Below are positions 53,420-63,860 of a stretch of 64,000 nucleotides of DNA, piece by piece; the stretch's first letter is position 1; every line of letters starts with the position of its first letter. Both the position numbers and the translations under genes were made by a program. This stretch comes from Micrasema longulum (Eukaryota; Arthropoda; Insecta; Trichoptera; Brachycentridae): the NCBI GenBank assembly GCA_022494885.1, contig JAGVSM010000981.1:141630-205629 (forward strand), given 5' to 3'. The notes beneath the pieces were generated by a model, which was not told the origin of the DNA, did no database searches, and saw only the letters and a list, made by a program, of their open reading frames with translations.

Positions 53420-54465
53420 ATTATCCACTCACCAACTCATTAAATGAAATGAATTTTCAGAAATCGGCTTTCCTTCCTTACCTTTATTGGCTTTTTGTAT
53501 ATTTATATGTTTTGTTTTATTATTTAATATTGTTCGTTATTTTTTTGACTCTTTGAGGCTGTAAGCAATGGCTTCCGGTTCCCGAAACGTTTTTGAAGAA
53601 ATTTGGTGTATGATATAATAACTGTGTCAATCCAGGAATTAAATGAAAGGCATAAGGACCTAAGATTTTCTCCTTCTGTCTTTTGTTTTAGGATAGCATT
53701 CGATCGTTTTACAATGCATGTTATTTTATTGATCCGGGCACGTTATCTTAGATTGATTTTTAAGATGCGGGTTTTCGTGTCTTGTGCTTTACGATGTTAC
53801 AAGAAGTACCGATTTTTCTTGACTTGCCGCCGAAAAGTGACGTCAGAGACTTGGGAAATCAAAACAAGAGTCACCGGATTTCAAAGGACAGGATGTTTTG
53901 ACACTTGTATATATGGAATAAAAATATACACGAATCCGAAACAAACATAGTTCAAACTGTTATTTTGTTTTAACTATTATTTACTTCAATTTATAAATTT
54001 CTAATATTATCCATAAATTATTTTTACAAATCCGTTTTTGTATAGTTTTATGTAATATTATTTGATATTTATTTAATTGGTTCTCTTATTTTGTAAATTT
54101 GATTATGGTTATATTTATTATATTGTTTCTTCTTTTAGATTGTTTTTCTTTATATCACTATTATTATGTATTTTGAGTAATTAAATATACATTTTTCAAA
54201 TAATTAGCATGGCTTAAAATGACCACAGCCTTTAAAGTCATAATAGGTTTAATAATATCTTAGCAAATTTGATTTGATATCAATAAATAATTGAGTAAAT
54301 AAATTATCGAACACTTTCCGTTTCTCCTATGGGTTTGGCAGACATGATGTGCCATTTTACTCTTTCCTTGAATACGGACCTCGCTTCCTTTACATTCATA
54401 TGACTTTTCAAAGTTCTATGATTGCAAGGCGTTGGCCTTCGAGTGTAGTACAAGGACGTGTTTCA
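53420..54465. other. Unassigned DNA; open frame 53603-53950
   Basis: The plus frame of 115 residues (53603-53950) is basic and rich in R, F and C, without a recognised domain. It begins just after a stretch TGGCTTCCGGTTCCCGAAAC (53568-53587) that only faintly recalls PLE-end sequences. I make no gene call. Confidence 0.3.
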
Positions 54466-54470
54466 TAGGT

Positions 54471-54625
54471 GGACTCCGTGGTGTAGAGGTCAAGGTTCCG
54501 GGTTCGATTCCCGGTGAGAACACAAAAATAAAATGTGTTTTTTTTCAAGTCTGGGTGTTCTGTGATGTAATTCACCACTGTAGTTGGGCCTCCTGGCCTA
54601 TTGTGGTGCCAAAAAAAAAAAAAAA
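54471..54625 (+). repeat. SINE-C copy (plus arm of an inverted pair)
   Basis: GGACTCCGTGGTGTAGAGGT, intact B box GGTTCGATTCC (54501-54511), CGGTGAGAACACAAAAATAA, AGTCTGGGTGTTCTGTGATG, TAATTCACCACTGTAGTTGG and CCTCCTGGCCTATTGTGGTG, then a run of A. It lacks about 13 bases between the A and B boxes. Confidence 0.9.
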
Positions 54626-54654
54626 ATATTTAAGTATTATTGATATTTTTTATT

Positions 54655-54839
54655 TTTTATTATTATTTATTTTTTTTGCAACCCAACAGGCCAAGATCTA
54701 ATTACAGTGGTGAATTACAGCTCAAAATACTCAGTGTTGAGAAAAATCAAATTAATTGTTTGTGTTCTCACCGGGAATTGAACCCAGAACCATCAGTGTG
54801 TGAGTCGAGCGTCTACACAGCTACATCACGGAGGCCGCC
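54655..54839 (-). repeat. SINE-C copy (minus arm of an inverted pair)
   Basis: On the minus strand: GCGGCCTCCGTGATGTAGCT, TAGACGCTCGACTCACACAC, GGTTCTGGGTTCAATTCCC, GGTGAGAACACAAACAATTA, TGTAATTCACCACTGTAATT and GGCCTGTTGGGTTGCAAAA. Tail-to-tail with the preceding copy. Confidence 0.88.
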
Positions 54840-55009
54840 TTTTTACATGTTTGCAGAAGGAAGAGTTCATGGTTTTGCTGGACTGATGAGGGACTGGGTA
54901 GCTGGAACCAAATAGCGTCTAATGTCGTTAAAAAAGGCCTGTTTGCACCAGTCTCCAAGGTTAAGCGAAAGATGAGCTGGTCTCCTATATTCCTCCCTCG
55001 GTGGAACGT

Positions 55010-55300
55010 CATCCAATATTATCAATTTGTTCCTATTTTCATTCAATTATTATTTTACGTTTTTCTAAAAATAATGTTTTTTTTCTTTTATATAAACGCT
55101 ATACGTTTGCTATTACCACCTCAAGGTTTAGAATAAATATATATATATATTTTTTTTTATTATTATTACCTAGAGATTTAATTATGTTCAATTAAATGTA
55201 TTTTTATTTGATAATATTTAATTATATCTATCCCAGAATGAATTTACTAATTTATGGAAATACAAATATGTTTTGTATATTTTTGTATTTTGAAATAAAA
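55010..55300. other. Unassigned AT-rich DNA
   Basis: Simple T/A-rich sequence with a TATATATATA run near 55138; no gene. Confidence 0.5.
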
Positions 55301-55304
55301 AAAA

Positions 55305-56095
55305 TAGTATGTCGATGATGCGGTTATAATTGAAGATTCAGTCACGGGTCTTCAGGCCACCGTAGAAAGCCTAAATAGGTACTCTGCATGCATGGGTTTC
55401 AAAATCGATCTTTCAAAAACCCATTTACTGTGTAAGATTTTATGCTTTGATGCCAAAAATTCCCCGATTCTGTCAAATGAAATCTTCGAAAGGCCCGAGA
55501 GTTTCAAATACCTGGGAGTATATGTTACAGAAAATGGCAGTTTTCAAAAATAATTAGGAGTGCGGCTAGGAATAGCAGGCGCCACATTCAAAAGTATGAA
55601 GGCTGTTTGGAGATCGGATATTTACTCAGTGAAAATCAAATGCCGCCTATGTAACGCCTGCATAACACCTATTATTATCTACGGATGCGAATTGTGGCAC
55701 CTCACTTGGGCCCAAAATAGCAAAATACTGAATTTTGAGAGTAGGTATCTCAGAAGAATCTTGGGTGTGCTATAGTTTGACTTTCTGTGGTATGAAGTAA
55801 TAAAAGAACGGACGTAGCAAATTCCGGTGACAAGTGCCATCAAGCGGAAGCGATATGGTTGGCTTGGCCATGTACTTTAGGATGCCTCCTGAGAGCTTTA
55901 ACCACGCTTTAACCACGCTTTAACCACGTTCTCGACGTCCTGGACGTCCACTGCTGACTGTTCATCGGCAGTACATGTCAGAATTACAAGATGTGAACCT
56001 GACTTGGGAAGATATACAGGAGCTGGCAGCTGACAGAGATGCCTGGAGGATCTTTGTGGACACCAAATTCTCCAACTAGGGAGCGGACATGGAAT
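55305..56095 (+). pseudogene. LINE (group L9) ORF2: from the YVDD motif to the end
   Basis: Opens exactly at the RT catalytic motif C, YVDDAVIIEDSVTGLQ (YVDD 55308-55319). It continues in one frame: NRYSACMGFKIDLSKTHLLC, FERPESFKYLGVYVTENGSF, a stop at 55551-55553, LGVRLGIAGATFKSMKAVWR, KCRLCNACITPIIIYGCELW and FESRYLRRILGVL, a second stop at 55773, then FDFLWYEVIKERT and KRKRYGWLGHVL. The frame then breaks over a triplicated 11-mer (CTTTAACCACG, about 55896-55928). It ends with GAGCGGACATGGAATGAT. This is a typical 5'-truncated LINE; the catalytic aspartates are present but motif A is missing. Confidence 0.9.
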
Positions 56096-56099
56096 GATA

Positions 56100-56935
56100 A
56101 TTATTATTAATCATATAATTGTCATTCACAAACGCTGGTTATCCCAAACTTTTATATACCCATCTTTAAGTATTTGTTGAACGCGTTGTTTGCACTTATT
56201 AACATTTGCTTTGTATTTTTTTTACTCGTTTTTTTGCTGTTCATTCGCTCTACATTTCCAAACCATCGCTTCACTTCTTTCTGAAGTTTGTCGATAGTGC
56301 ACATATTGAACGTACTTTTACCACGTATTCGCCGAAGAGATTGTATTTTGACAGCACAATTAAGCAGGGTGGAGAGTGAAGAGAATGAAGAATGTTATTC
56401 TTATATTTTTTTTAAATATGTATCTATTTGTATGAATAAATCATAAATCATAACGACACCTTTTTTAAAAAAAAAACGTATTTATAACATTTTAGCTGGG
56501 GTAAATGTGGTACCCACCTAAAGAACTCTGGATTTTTTTTTCACCTTCAGGCTTGGATAGATTAAGCAGACTTATAATTATTGTTGGCTGTTGTTATCCT
56601 CTAAAAAACTCTTAAGCTGGATGAAAAGTATAGGGGATCGAAAAAAACTCCGGAAAAGTTTTATTAGAGTTTTGATTTTACTTGTCTTTTGAAGGGTAAT
56701 GAGAGTAGTTTCACTGTGGCTAGTTGAAATTTCCGCCCGAAAGAGGCAAATTTATTTTGGAAATGAACTTGATTCAGAAAATTCTAGTTTAATAAAGTTT
56801 TTTAATGAAAATCGCTAGCTTAATACAAGAAAAAGAGATTTAAAAAATCTGTTTTGACAAGTAAGGTTTTTTCTGGTAAATAATTTCGTTTTTCCAGTTT
56901 TTCTAAGCGTAGAACAACTGGACATTGTAGTGACA
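56100..56935. other. Mostly unassigned DNA
   Basis: The end TTTGTATGAATAAATCATAA (56427-56446) looks like a LINE tail of the L11 kind, but the upstream signature is absent. The rest is unassigned. Confidence 0.35.
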
Positions 56936-56939
56936 ATGT

Positions 56940-57052
56940 TTCATTTTTCCTGGACTAGTAATTGAAGGAATGATCGAGAAATGCTGAAATTTGAGCATAA
57001 TGCAGTATCCTTTGCATCAATGGGTGCAGATAGAAAAATTATCATGATTATG
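56940..57052 (+). repeat. SINE-A 3' half, diverged
   Basis: TTTTTCCTGGACTAGTAATT, GGAATGATCGAGAAATGCTG, ATAATGCAGTATCCTTTGCA and TCAATGGGTGCAGATAGAAA. It shares the ATGATCGAGRAATGCTG variant with 47440, a sub-family mark. Confidence 0.65.
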
Positions 57053-57124
57053 AAACAATTTTGCTGGCGTTCAAATTGTTATTATTTGTTATAAATTGAT
57101 AAATTTAAAACAAATATATCTATA

Positions 57125-57367
57125 ATATAAATGAATTAGATGAATTTCACCCGCATAAATAAAAGTTTCAGCTCTTTGACTTCACAAACATCAACAGATG
57201 AAAGAATTGAAGGAATATAGATGTTCAAATATGGGCAGAATGGTGAATGTTACACAGTGTATAAAATGGCCACTTAAACCTGCCATTGACAGGTCATAAG
57301 CCTTTTAGATACCTAGACTTCTATATTACCTTCTCTTAAATTTTCTTCATCTCTGTTGTTATATGTT
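57125..57367 (-). repeat. SINE-B copy, 3' part long
   Basis: On the minus strand: AACAACAGAGATGAAGAAAA, GTCTAGGTATCTAAAAGGCT, TATGACCTGTCAATGGCAGG, GTAACATTCACCATTCTGCC, CTTCAATTCTTTCATCTGTT, GATGTTTGTGAAGTCAAAGA and ATTTATGCGGGTGAAATTC. It is almost identical in extent to 17548-17795, so this is the normal 3' end of the family. Confidence 0.85.
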
Positions 57368-57369
57368 AA

Positions 57370-58185
57370 TAATAAATGTACTTGGTGAAACCCTTTTTTA
57401 TATTCATAGACAAAATGAAAACTATGTTTTTACCGTTACGTGAGTTAATATGGCAACATCGTGTTTGATTGTCCAATGACGACAGAATGTCAATAATATT
57501 TTATTACTTGAGTAACTTCTAAACCTTTAAATAGGAAAACAAGTAAACATAACGTAAAAAACTGTGTAAAAAAAACTAATTTATGCACGTCTGAAATTGA
57601 TATAACTGAAGTTCATTCTATCGGTTTTATTTGTACTTCAAATATACTTCGTGTAAAGTCCAATTTATTTTGAAATGCATAGCTTCACTAACCACAATTT
57701 CAGTTGAATTGAATTCTGCAGGTTTTTTTTATTCCTTTTACTGAGAGCAAGGAGTTTTGTAGAAGAGACCTGTGATATGATATTGACGTTCTTACTCATG
57801 ACTATATTGCAATTACACAAACTAACAAAAATTGACAAACACATGAATTTAAGATATTCACATGATTAAAAACAACCAGAAAAATTAATGTTACACATCG
57901 TGTGGAGTGGTTACTAAAACAAACCCACGACAAGTAATTAACTCTTAATTATTATCGTATAAAAAAGTAAAGTATCCACTAACAATGAGTAAATTGGATG
58001 AGTGATGTGAATTGGGAAAATTTGACTCATTAGTAAATAATGAATACCAAAAATATAAAACCGTGGTTAATAAATATTAGTTGAGCATAATCTATTTTGA
58101 CTCAGAGGTAAATGTTTAGATATACTGGCTGTTGTTGATGATAAATGCAACGCCATCGAAAACATTTATAATTCACTCACTGCCC
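57370..58185. other. Unassigned AT-rich DNA
   Basis: Nothing recognised. Confidence 0.5.
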
Positions 58186-58187
58186 TC

Positions 58188-58378
58188 TTACTCATATTCT
58201 TCTTCTTCAGTTTTCTGTCTTCCACTGCTGGATATAGGCCTCTTCCATATCCTCCATTTCTTTCGGTCGGTTGCTGCTTGCAGCCAATTTTTACCCCCCA
58301 CAGCGGCTACGTCGTCGGACCATCTTTTTTGATGTCTTCCGACGCCTCTCTTATTCTCCCTATCCTGCATTAATTATT
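58188..58378 (-). pseudogene. LINE ORF2 extreme C-terminus
   Basis: On the minus strand: NKRGVGRHQKRWSDDVAAVG, GKNWLQAATDRKKWRIWKRP and ISSSGRQKTEEEEYE. This is the common LINE ending 'RG.GR...RW.DD.....G..W...A.DR..W....'. The coding sequence runs into a GAAGAAGAATATGAG repeat. The plus frame 58132-58332 is its shadow. Confidence 0.8.
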
Positions 58379-58379
58379 T

Positions 58380-58815
58380 TATTAAACGCCCTTAAAACTG
58401 GATGCTTAACTGCCGCTTTAGTATTAATATTGATACCCTCTCAATAAGTCTTGAAGAATGCTGCTGAAATTTTTAGCGTGCACCGCATTTATTGCAAACA
58501 ACAAACGCCGCGGCATCGCCATATATATTTTTATACAAAGTGTACGATTCCAACATCCAAGGAAAATTAGTAAAAAATAAACTAGCAGCAGGAAGGAGTA
58601 ACCAGGATAATTCGAGCAGGTTTGTCAAACACCTACCGACCTACGTTAAAAAAACACATTACTATTTTTTTCAGCCATGGCATCCGCCGAGATTCGGTTG
58701 ACTCCCCATGATTTAAATATATATTTTAGAGGGTTTTTTCATTTTTGTTCAAATATTTTAATTTTTTTTTACATTTGTCTGCGTCTAGGCGGATGAGAAA
58801 TAAAGTTATTTGTCT
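58380..58815. other. Unassigned DNA
   Basis: The plus frame 58492-58701 (69 residues) has an even mix but no known family. No call. Confidence 0.4.
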
Positions 58816-58820
58816 GCAGT

Positions 58821-58870
58821 AGATCCAGAATCCTGGACGAGCGCTTTCGATTCGATGGCTTTTCTCAGGT
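58821..58870 (-). ncRNA. Hammerhead-like core, weak (PLE-end type)
   Basis: On the minus strand: CTGAGAA (58868-58862; CUGANGA with one change), AAGCCATCGAATC, GAAA (58848-58845), then GCGCTC (58844-58839), identical to the site at 16.4 kb in GAAAGCGCTCGT, and CCAGGATTCTGG (58836-58825), a 4-bp stem. The stem II pairing is poor, so the call rests on likeness to other PLE-type ends and the shared stem III palindrome AGCGCT. Confidence 0.35.
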
Positions 58871-58907
58871 AAAAATCTTGAAAAATGAATTGAAGAAAAG
58901 TCCACCT

Positions 58908-59145
58908 GGTGGTGAAGTGGCTGTCGTGTTTCCCAGCCATGCTTGAGGTCCTAGGAGTGTGAACATAAAATATTTATTCATATGGTGATTCAACACTGAA
59001 ATATTTCACTGTCACTGAACTGGTTCCTGAAGCGTTATACTGATTACCTTACCTTACCTATAATATACAATTGAGATACTCTGAATGTACTCAACCAATG
59101 CAGTGCCCTATGCACCATCAGGTGCAAATTAGGGTTTAGTTAAGA
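58908..59145 (+). repeat. SINE-A copy, near full length
   Basis: CCACCTGGTGGTGAAGTGGC, CCCAGCCATGCTTGAGGTCC, TATTTATTCATATGGTGATT, TGGTTCCTGAAGCGTTATAC, ACCAATGCAGTGCCCTATGC and ACCATCAGGTGCAAATTAGG. The B box is damaged by a deletion. Confidence 0.82.
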
Positions 59146-59149
59146 TGAT

Positions 59150-59695
59150 CTTGTCAAATCTAACGAATTAAATGTGTTCATAAATTGCTTGCATTATCTG
59201 ATAGAATTAAAGCTATTGAAAAACAATTGTATCGTAATCCTATGGCCATTATTTCACAAAGTATCCATTCTCCAGAGATCCGATATGAATTTACCCCTAT
59301 ATCAGATTAATTAGTGTTGTGGGGTTCATTTCGTCTGCTTGTGGAGCTTAGATAGTTTAGAACGGAGAGAACTTTTTCCGGCGATCTAAACTCAAACAGT
59401 TCTTAGTCGAGTCGAATCAAATATATTTTAATAGATTTAAAAAATTTTGACCGACATTACTAACTACGATTAAAGCGCACTTTAAATGCACTTTATATAG
59501 CTAAAAATATAATCATTAACAAAATATGCACTATTTTAATGATTGTATGGCTATTTTAAAATATGATCTTACCTAAGCTGGTCAATGAACATGCAAAATC
59601 ATTAAATACACGGTGAAACTCATATTAGTTGATTTTTTAAGTATTAATAAAATAATAAAAATTCTTAATAAATAGGCATTAATCATTATATAATT
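59150..59695. other. Unassigned DNA
   Basis: Fragments such as LSDRIKAIEKQLYRNPMAI and PEIRYEFTPISD (59195-59310) read like a decayed coding sequence, but I cannot name the family. Confidence 0.3.
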
Positions 59696-59700
59696 TTTCT

Positions 59701-59775
59701 ACCAGTGACCAGGTTTCGTCGTGATCGACATCGTCAGCCTGTGGATGTCGGTCACGACGAAACCCGGTCACTGGT
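59701..59775. ncRNA. Palindrome of two back-to-back hammerhead-like cores
   Basis: A left arm of 32 nt (59701-59732) and a right arm of 32 nt (59744-59775) are reverse complements with two mismatches; the loop is GTCAGCCTGTG. Minus strand: CTGACGA (59737-59731, a full match to CUGANGA), T, stem GTCG-ATCA-CGAC (59729-59718), GAAA (59717-59714), then CCTGGTC (59713-59707). Plus strand: CTGTGGA (59739-59745, one change), T, GTCG-GTCA-CGAC, GAAA (59759-59762), CCCGGTC. The cores match that at 37.44 kb. Head-to-head ribozymes are expected where two Penelope-like or retrozyme ends meet. Confidence 0.68.
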
Positions 59776-59983
59776 AAAAAAAATATAAATGAAAGTGGAA
59801 TAAAACTATAAAGTATTTTTATTATTATAATTAAAATGCAATTCCACCAAGAAATGTCAGTAGAAAAACTCAATATATTAAAGTATTAATAAACAAAACT
59901 TCGAATTTTTATCTTTTACGGTTACAGAATTAATGCCTTTTTATAAATATTGTGGATGATAAATAATTAGTAAAAGTTTGTAA

Positions 59984-60216
59984 GTTGGCCTGGTGGTGTA
60001 ATGGTCACCGCGTTTGCCCACCAAGCAAAAGGTCTCGGGCTCGATTCCTGACATGGTTGATATGAAATATTTATTTAGAAGGGTGATTTCACACCAGAAT
60101 ATTTCACAGTCCATGAACTGTTACCTAAAGCGTAAGACTGATTATCTTCATGTGACAAATTAGTGAACCAATGCAGTGTCTTATGCAATATTAGGTTCCA
60201 AAAGGGAATGATGATG
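59984..60216 (+). repeat. SINE-A copy, full length, reference copy
   Basis: GTTGGCCTGGTGGTGTAATG head with A box TGGTGTAATGG (59994-60004) and B box GGCTCGATTCC (60038-60048), then TGACATGGTTGATATGAAAT, AGAAGGGTGATTTCACACCA, CATGAACTGTTACCTAAAGC, TGAACCAATGCAGTGTCTTA and AATATTAGGTTCCAAAAGGG, ending in GATGATGA. The intact boxes and the complete order make it the best example of the family here. Confidence 0.92.
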
Positions 60217-60219
60217 AAT

Positions 60220-60985
60220 ACACGTTTTAAAGAAATATTGAAACAAAAGTTCAAAGCGTATTTTTTTATTTCCGCTTTCTATATTTTTTCTATTTTATTT
60301 AAAAAGTACACTTTTTTTAATTTAATTGAATGAATAAAATGTTTTTTTCGATTATTGCGACTATATTTGTGATTATATTTTTTCAAATCATCTAGAAAAT
60401 ATACAAAAATGTAATTATCGTACTATGTGATGAAATTAAAAATAAATGTTTTACTTTGACCTTGCATGTGAATCTTATTCATAATAATTTAAGTGCACAA
60501 GTCGTCAAAAATATATATTTCATTTTTCTAACGTGCACAAATTTCTCAAGCGTTTGCCTAAATGTGAAAATGTATTAAAGCACATCTCCAAAGATATTCG
60601 ACACTATCGCTCGAGACATGAAGAGTGCGACAAACTCCTCGTGGTTCAAGCATAGAGTTCCGGGTCTTGGGTTTAGTTTGCCTGGCGCTATCTGAGATCA
60701 TTACTGAACCGGTGGCAATTAGGTAATCAGGTCAAAAGTCTGCTTCATTAGTGTTGATAAGTGACAACACTGCCAGAGCCGCAGTACCGCGGAAGGGATT
60801 TTGGTTGACTTTCACGAGTCCCTTGCAATTGGGGAGCTATTTGAAAAAATTGAACATAAAAAACGTGTTTTTGAGCATAACAACTATCAGAACAATTAAT
60901 TTAAAAAAAAAAATTCTTCTTATTTTCCACATCCGCTCCTAAGTGGAGCATGTGGAAATATTCATCCGTCTCCGGAGACCCTGTT
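60220..60985. other. Unassigned AT-rich DNA
   Basis: The frame 60751-60942 is unassigned. The last ~50 bases before 60990 may be part of the LINE fragment that follows. Confidence 0.4.
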
Positions 60986-60989
60986 TCCA

Positions 60990-61085
60990 GGCAGCACTTT
61001 CGCCTCCTACGTGAATTTTGCATCCCTAAGTTCCACGAATTAAAATTGAAAAATTGTCATCGATGGCCTTTTAGGAAGTCGGGAG
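60990..61085 (-). pseudogene. LINE fragment (minus), same as 50.78-50.88 kb
   Basis: Plus-strand letters GCAGCACTTTCGCCTCCTAC, GTTCCACGAATTAAAATTGA and AAAATTGTCATCGATGGCCT match 50788-50876 (TTTTGCCTTTTCCACGTCAA, GAAAAATTGTCATCGACGGC). It is the extreme 3' coding end of a LINE on the minus strand. Confidence 0.6.
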
Positions 61086-61179
61086 TGTAACTATAGTAAC
61101 AAGAAGTAAAATACACATAAGCAACCAAAAACATTAATGAAGTATATACATAAATATGAAAAAGCAAAATGAAAAACAT

Positions 61180-61870
61180 TAGAAAGGACTAGCAATAGAC
61201 AGACAATTGACATGGACAATTTATATCAACAATTTAATTAGCAAAGTGGTGACATTATCGAATCTTTTTTTAACAATCAAAAACCTTGTTCCAAAAACGG
61301 AAAAAAATTCTAATGTATGCAACCTATGTAAATACCAAAATATGTTATACGCAACTACTATGGAGAACATGATATCAAAATGACATAAACAGACTACAAA
61401 GGCAACAAAATAAATCATTTAAGTTAGTATATGATCTTCCCTATCTAACGGCAACTAGAGAACTTTTTAAACAAACTAAGCAATTAAATATAACCGAACT
61501 CTTTCAACTAGAATCATAAAAATTTATCCATAAATTAGCCATTTATGTAATTGTAGACAAAGACCTAAAACTTGTATAAAAATGTAATCAACATGAACAT
61601 AATACGAGAATATCAGAAAAATATCATTTACAACTTTCTAAAACAAGACAAGGACAATCAAAACTAATAAACCAGGGACTGAAATTTTACAATAAACTAC
61701 CTGACAAAACTAAACAAAAGACTCAGACAAACTTTGGAAAAGATGTACAAAATATTATTTTGACCAACAGAGTATGAATAAAAAACGTTTATGTTATTTT
61801 TGTCAAATAAATGAAATAATCCGTAAGGGTTTAAAAATAAATTTTCAAATAAAAAAAAAATAAAAAAAGA
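61180..61870 (+). pseudogene. LINE (group L17) ORF2 C-terminal region, longest copy
   Basis: ITIDRQLTWTIYINNLISKV-like start, KICYTQLLW, LQRQQNKSFKLVYDLPYLTA, TRELFKQTKQLNITELFQLE, KFIHKLAIYVIVDKDLKLV, HEHNTRISEKYHLQLSKTRQ and LKFYNKLPDKTKQKTQTNFG. These are the connection region and C-terminal helices of a non-LTR RT. Four or more stops are present. It ends in TAATCCGTAAGGGTTTAAAA and an A-rich tail (61850-61870). Confidence 0.82.
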
Positions 61871-61874
61871 AATC

Positions 61875-62560
61875 AGACCTGTTTTACTAATCTAAAGTAT
61901 CAAGTCTAGAACCAAATATACCAGCCTTGTATAACTCTAATGATAGATTTTAAGACTTAAGATTAAGTATACTCATTAATGCCAATGTGTTTGGCTTACC
62001 TAAGTCTGTTGATTGGCTTAAAAAAAAAAGAGAGAAAAAATTTGTTCATTCGTATCCTATTCAACTATCTCACTATGATGCTATCGTATTTTGCTCTTTT
62101 ACTCGCTACATACGAACGGGCACTCAGTGACCCTTATTGCAATGGTCCAGATTCTTATTTCAGGAAAAAACTTATTATGAAATTAAATATTATGTTTGAT
62201 TTTGGAACTTACTCGTAATATTTGAAAGAATCTGTTATATCTAAAGCACTTAAGATGAGTTCAATATTATTGATTTATTTTTCCGAAATAAATAATCGAA
62301 AAGTCAATCAACAGTATTTGTCTCAGGTTTCGGTATTTCAAGGTCTCATTTTTCTTCTTTTGTGTTTTACAAACTTGAAAATTTAATCATTTTACGTTTT
62401 CACAGCTTTGTTTACATTTCTTTGTTTAATCAATATCGAAATATGATCATCTTTTTCGTGATTTAAAAAATGCGTAAAAAGAGTGCAAAGTTATCTTTGA
62501 TCGACGTCTATGTTTTAAATGAAACTCAAAAAGTTACTTTAATAATGAACCAATAAATTA
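61875..62560. other. Unassigned AT-rich DNA
   Basis: The plus frame 61979-62218 (79 residues) has two hydrophobic stretches but no known family. No call. Confidence 0.4.
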
Positions 62561-62565
62561 TTATT

Positions 62566-62640
62566 CTTGGCATTTACAGGGTTTATGACCTGTCATTTGC
62601 TAGTTTACCACTTAAACCAGCCAATGACAGGTACACCATT
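62566..62640. repeat. SINE-B fold-back core
   Basis: GGCATTTACAGGGTTTATGA, CCTGTCATTTGCTAGTTTA, then the reverse: CCACTTAAACCAGCCAATGA, CAGGTACACC. The turn is at the same AAGTGGCCACTT axis as at 43.9 kb, with a few bases lost. Only about 30 bp of each arm remain. Confidence 0.75.
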
Positions 62641-62655
62641 CTGACTTTGTTTAAA

Positions 62656-62893
62656 CATCATCATCGTCATCATCTTTCCGCACTTAATGGTGCATATACC
62701 AATTGCAGCGTATCATGATCATTTTTATTACATAAAGGCAAGATGATTTAACTGACGCTTCAGGTCCCTTTAAACTCCCATTTTAACACCCTTTTAAATT
62801 TATTTTTCATTTCAACCATGTCAGGAATCAAACCCAAGACCTCTTGTATGGTGGGCAAACGCGCTGACTTTTGCACCACGAGAACGACAAAAT
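62656..62893 (-). repeat. SINE-A copy, near full length
   Basis: On the minus strand: CGTTCTCGTGGTGCAAAAGT, GCGTTTGCCCACCATACAAG, AGGTCTTGGGTTTGATTCCT, GACATGGTTGAAATGAAAAA, GACCTGAAGCGTCAGTTAAA, GCTGCAATTGGTATATGCAC and CATTAAGTGCGGAAAGATGA. Confidence 0.87.
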
Positions 62894-63399
62894 GTTTAAA
62901 CGCACACGTTTTTTGAAATTTTTAATTATTCATTCATTATAATATCTTTTTTTTTTAATTGGTCAACTATATTATGAAAATCCCTCTCCTCCACTCTTTC
63001 ATCTATTTCCTCATCCCTTAACTTTCTTACGAGCTCTTTTATTTTTTCATGTCTTATATAATAAATTATTTTTCTCTTTACTGTGTAACATATTCTCTCA
63101 TTATATTTGTGAAAAAATTTAACTGGATGTATGTACTATTTTTATATTTTGTATTCTTATATAACAACTGTTGATTTTCCTTAATAAATATAAATAAAAA
63201 TATAAAATTCAAATACTTTTCAAAAATGTGCATTCAAATAAATGAATCTGTCCTTGTTTGTATATATGCATGAAAAAGCCTACAAAGCGTTCAAATAAAA
63301 TAAAATAACAATAAATTAATGAAAAAATATTAAATTTTAAATAAAATAACGTTTTCCTAATTTAATGAGACCAAGAGCCCTCGGGTTGAGTTGGGACAC

Positions 63400-63860
63400 A
63401 ATATAATGGAAAGTGGAAGCATGCACATTATTTATAAATGGCAAAAATAAAAATTATAAACTATTACATAAACACAAACATCAAAAAACATCTGGACAAT
63501 ACGCTTATAGTATATAAATCTATGCAATATCTTGCAACAGTCTCCTGCAATGGTCTGTTCCGTTAGACAAAATCCAAACTTGTACTCTTTCAAACTCTTT
63601 CTGAAAATGGCTTTTGTTTTGGAGAACTTAATATGTTCATCCAGAACATTAAACACTCTTGGGGTCACAACAAATACATTACTCTGTGCATAAAAATACG
63701 TGTTTTTGATATAAAATAATTCAAATTACAGGCAAACCTCGTACAAGCATTCTTCCGCGATCTCTTCTTGTAATAGCATGACCAGAAATGTGTTTATGAG
63801 TCTTTAAAAAAAAATGTCTTATGTCCAATTTTTTATAAATTGAAATAATGTCTTAGGTGG
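63400..63860 (-). pseudogene. LINE (group L10) ORF2 C-terminal remnant
   Basis: On the minus strand: HKHISGHAITRRDRGRMLVR, GLPVI, stop, IILYQKHVFL, then ESNVFVVTPRVFNVLDEHIK and AIFRKSLKEYKFGF, followed by AGDCCKILHRFIYYKR. The 'TPR.FN.L...I....K..FR..LK.Y' pattern is the usual LINE ORF2 end. Matches 26205-26400, including the stop after PVI. The last 78 codons are open. Confidence 0.72.

Noticed and set aside
53560..53600. Another PLE-type ribozyme near GGTTCCCGAAACGT
   Set aside because: Only the CGAAACG part fits. The CUGANGA box and stem II are not present.
53603..53950. 115-residue open frame as a gene
   Set aside because: No recognised domain and no support from splice or promoter signals. 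It was left as undecided unassigned DNA.
54880..54915. Hammerhead core from an exact CTGATGA near 54883
   Set aside because: No GAAA box and no stem II at the right spacing; a chance heptamer.
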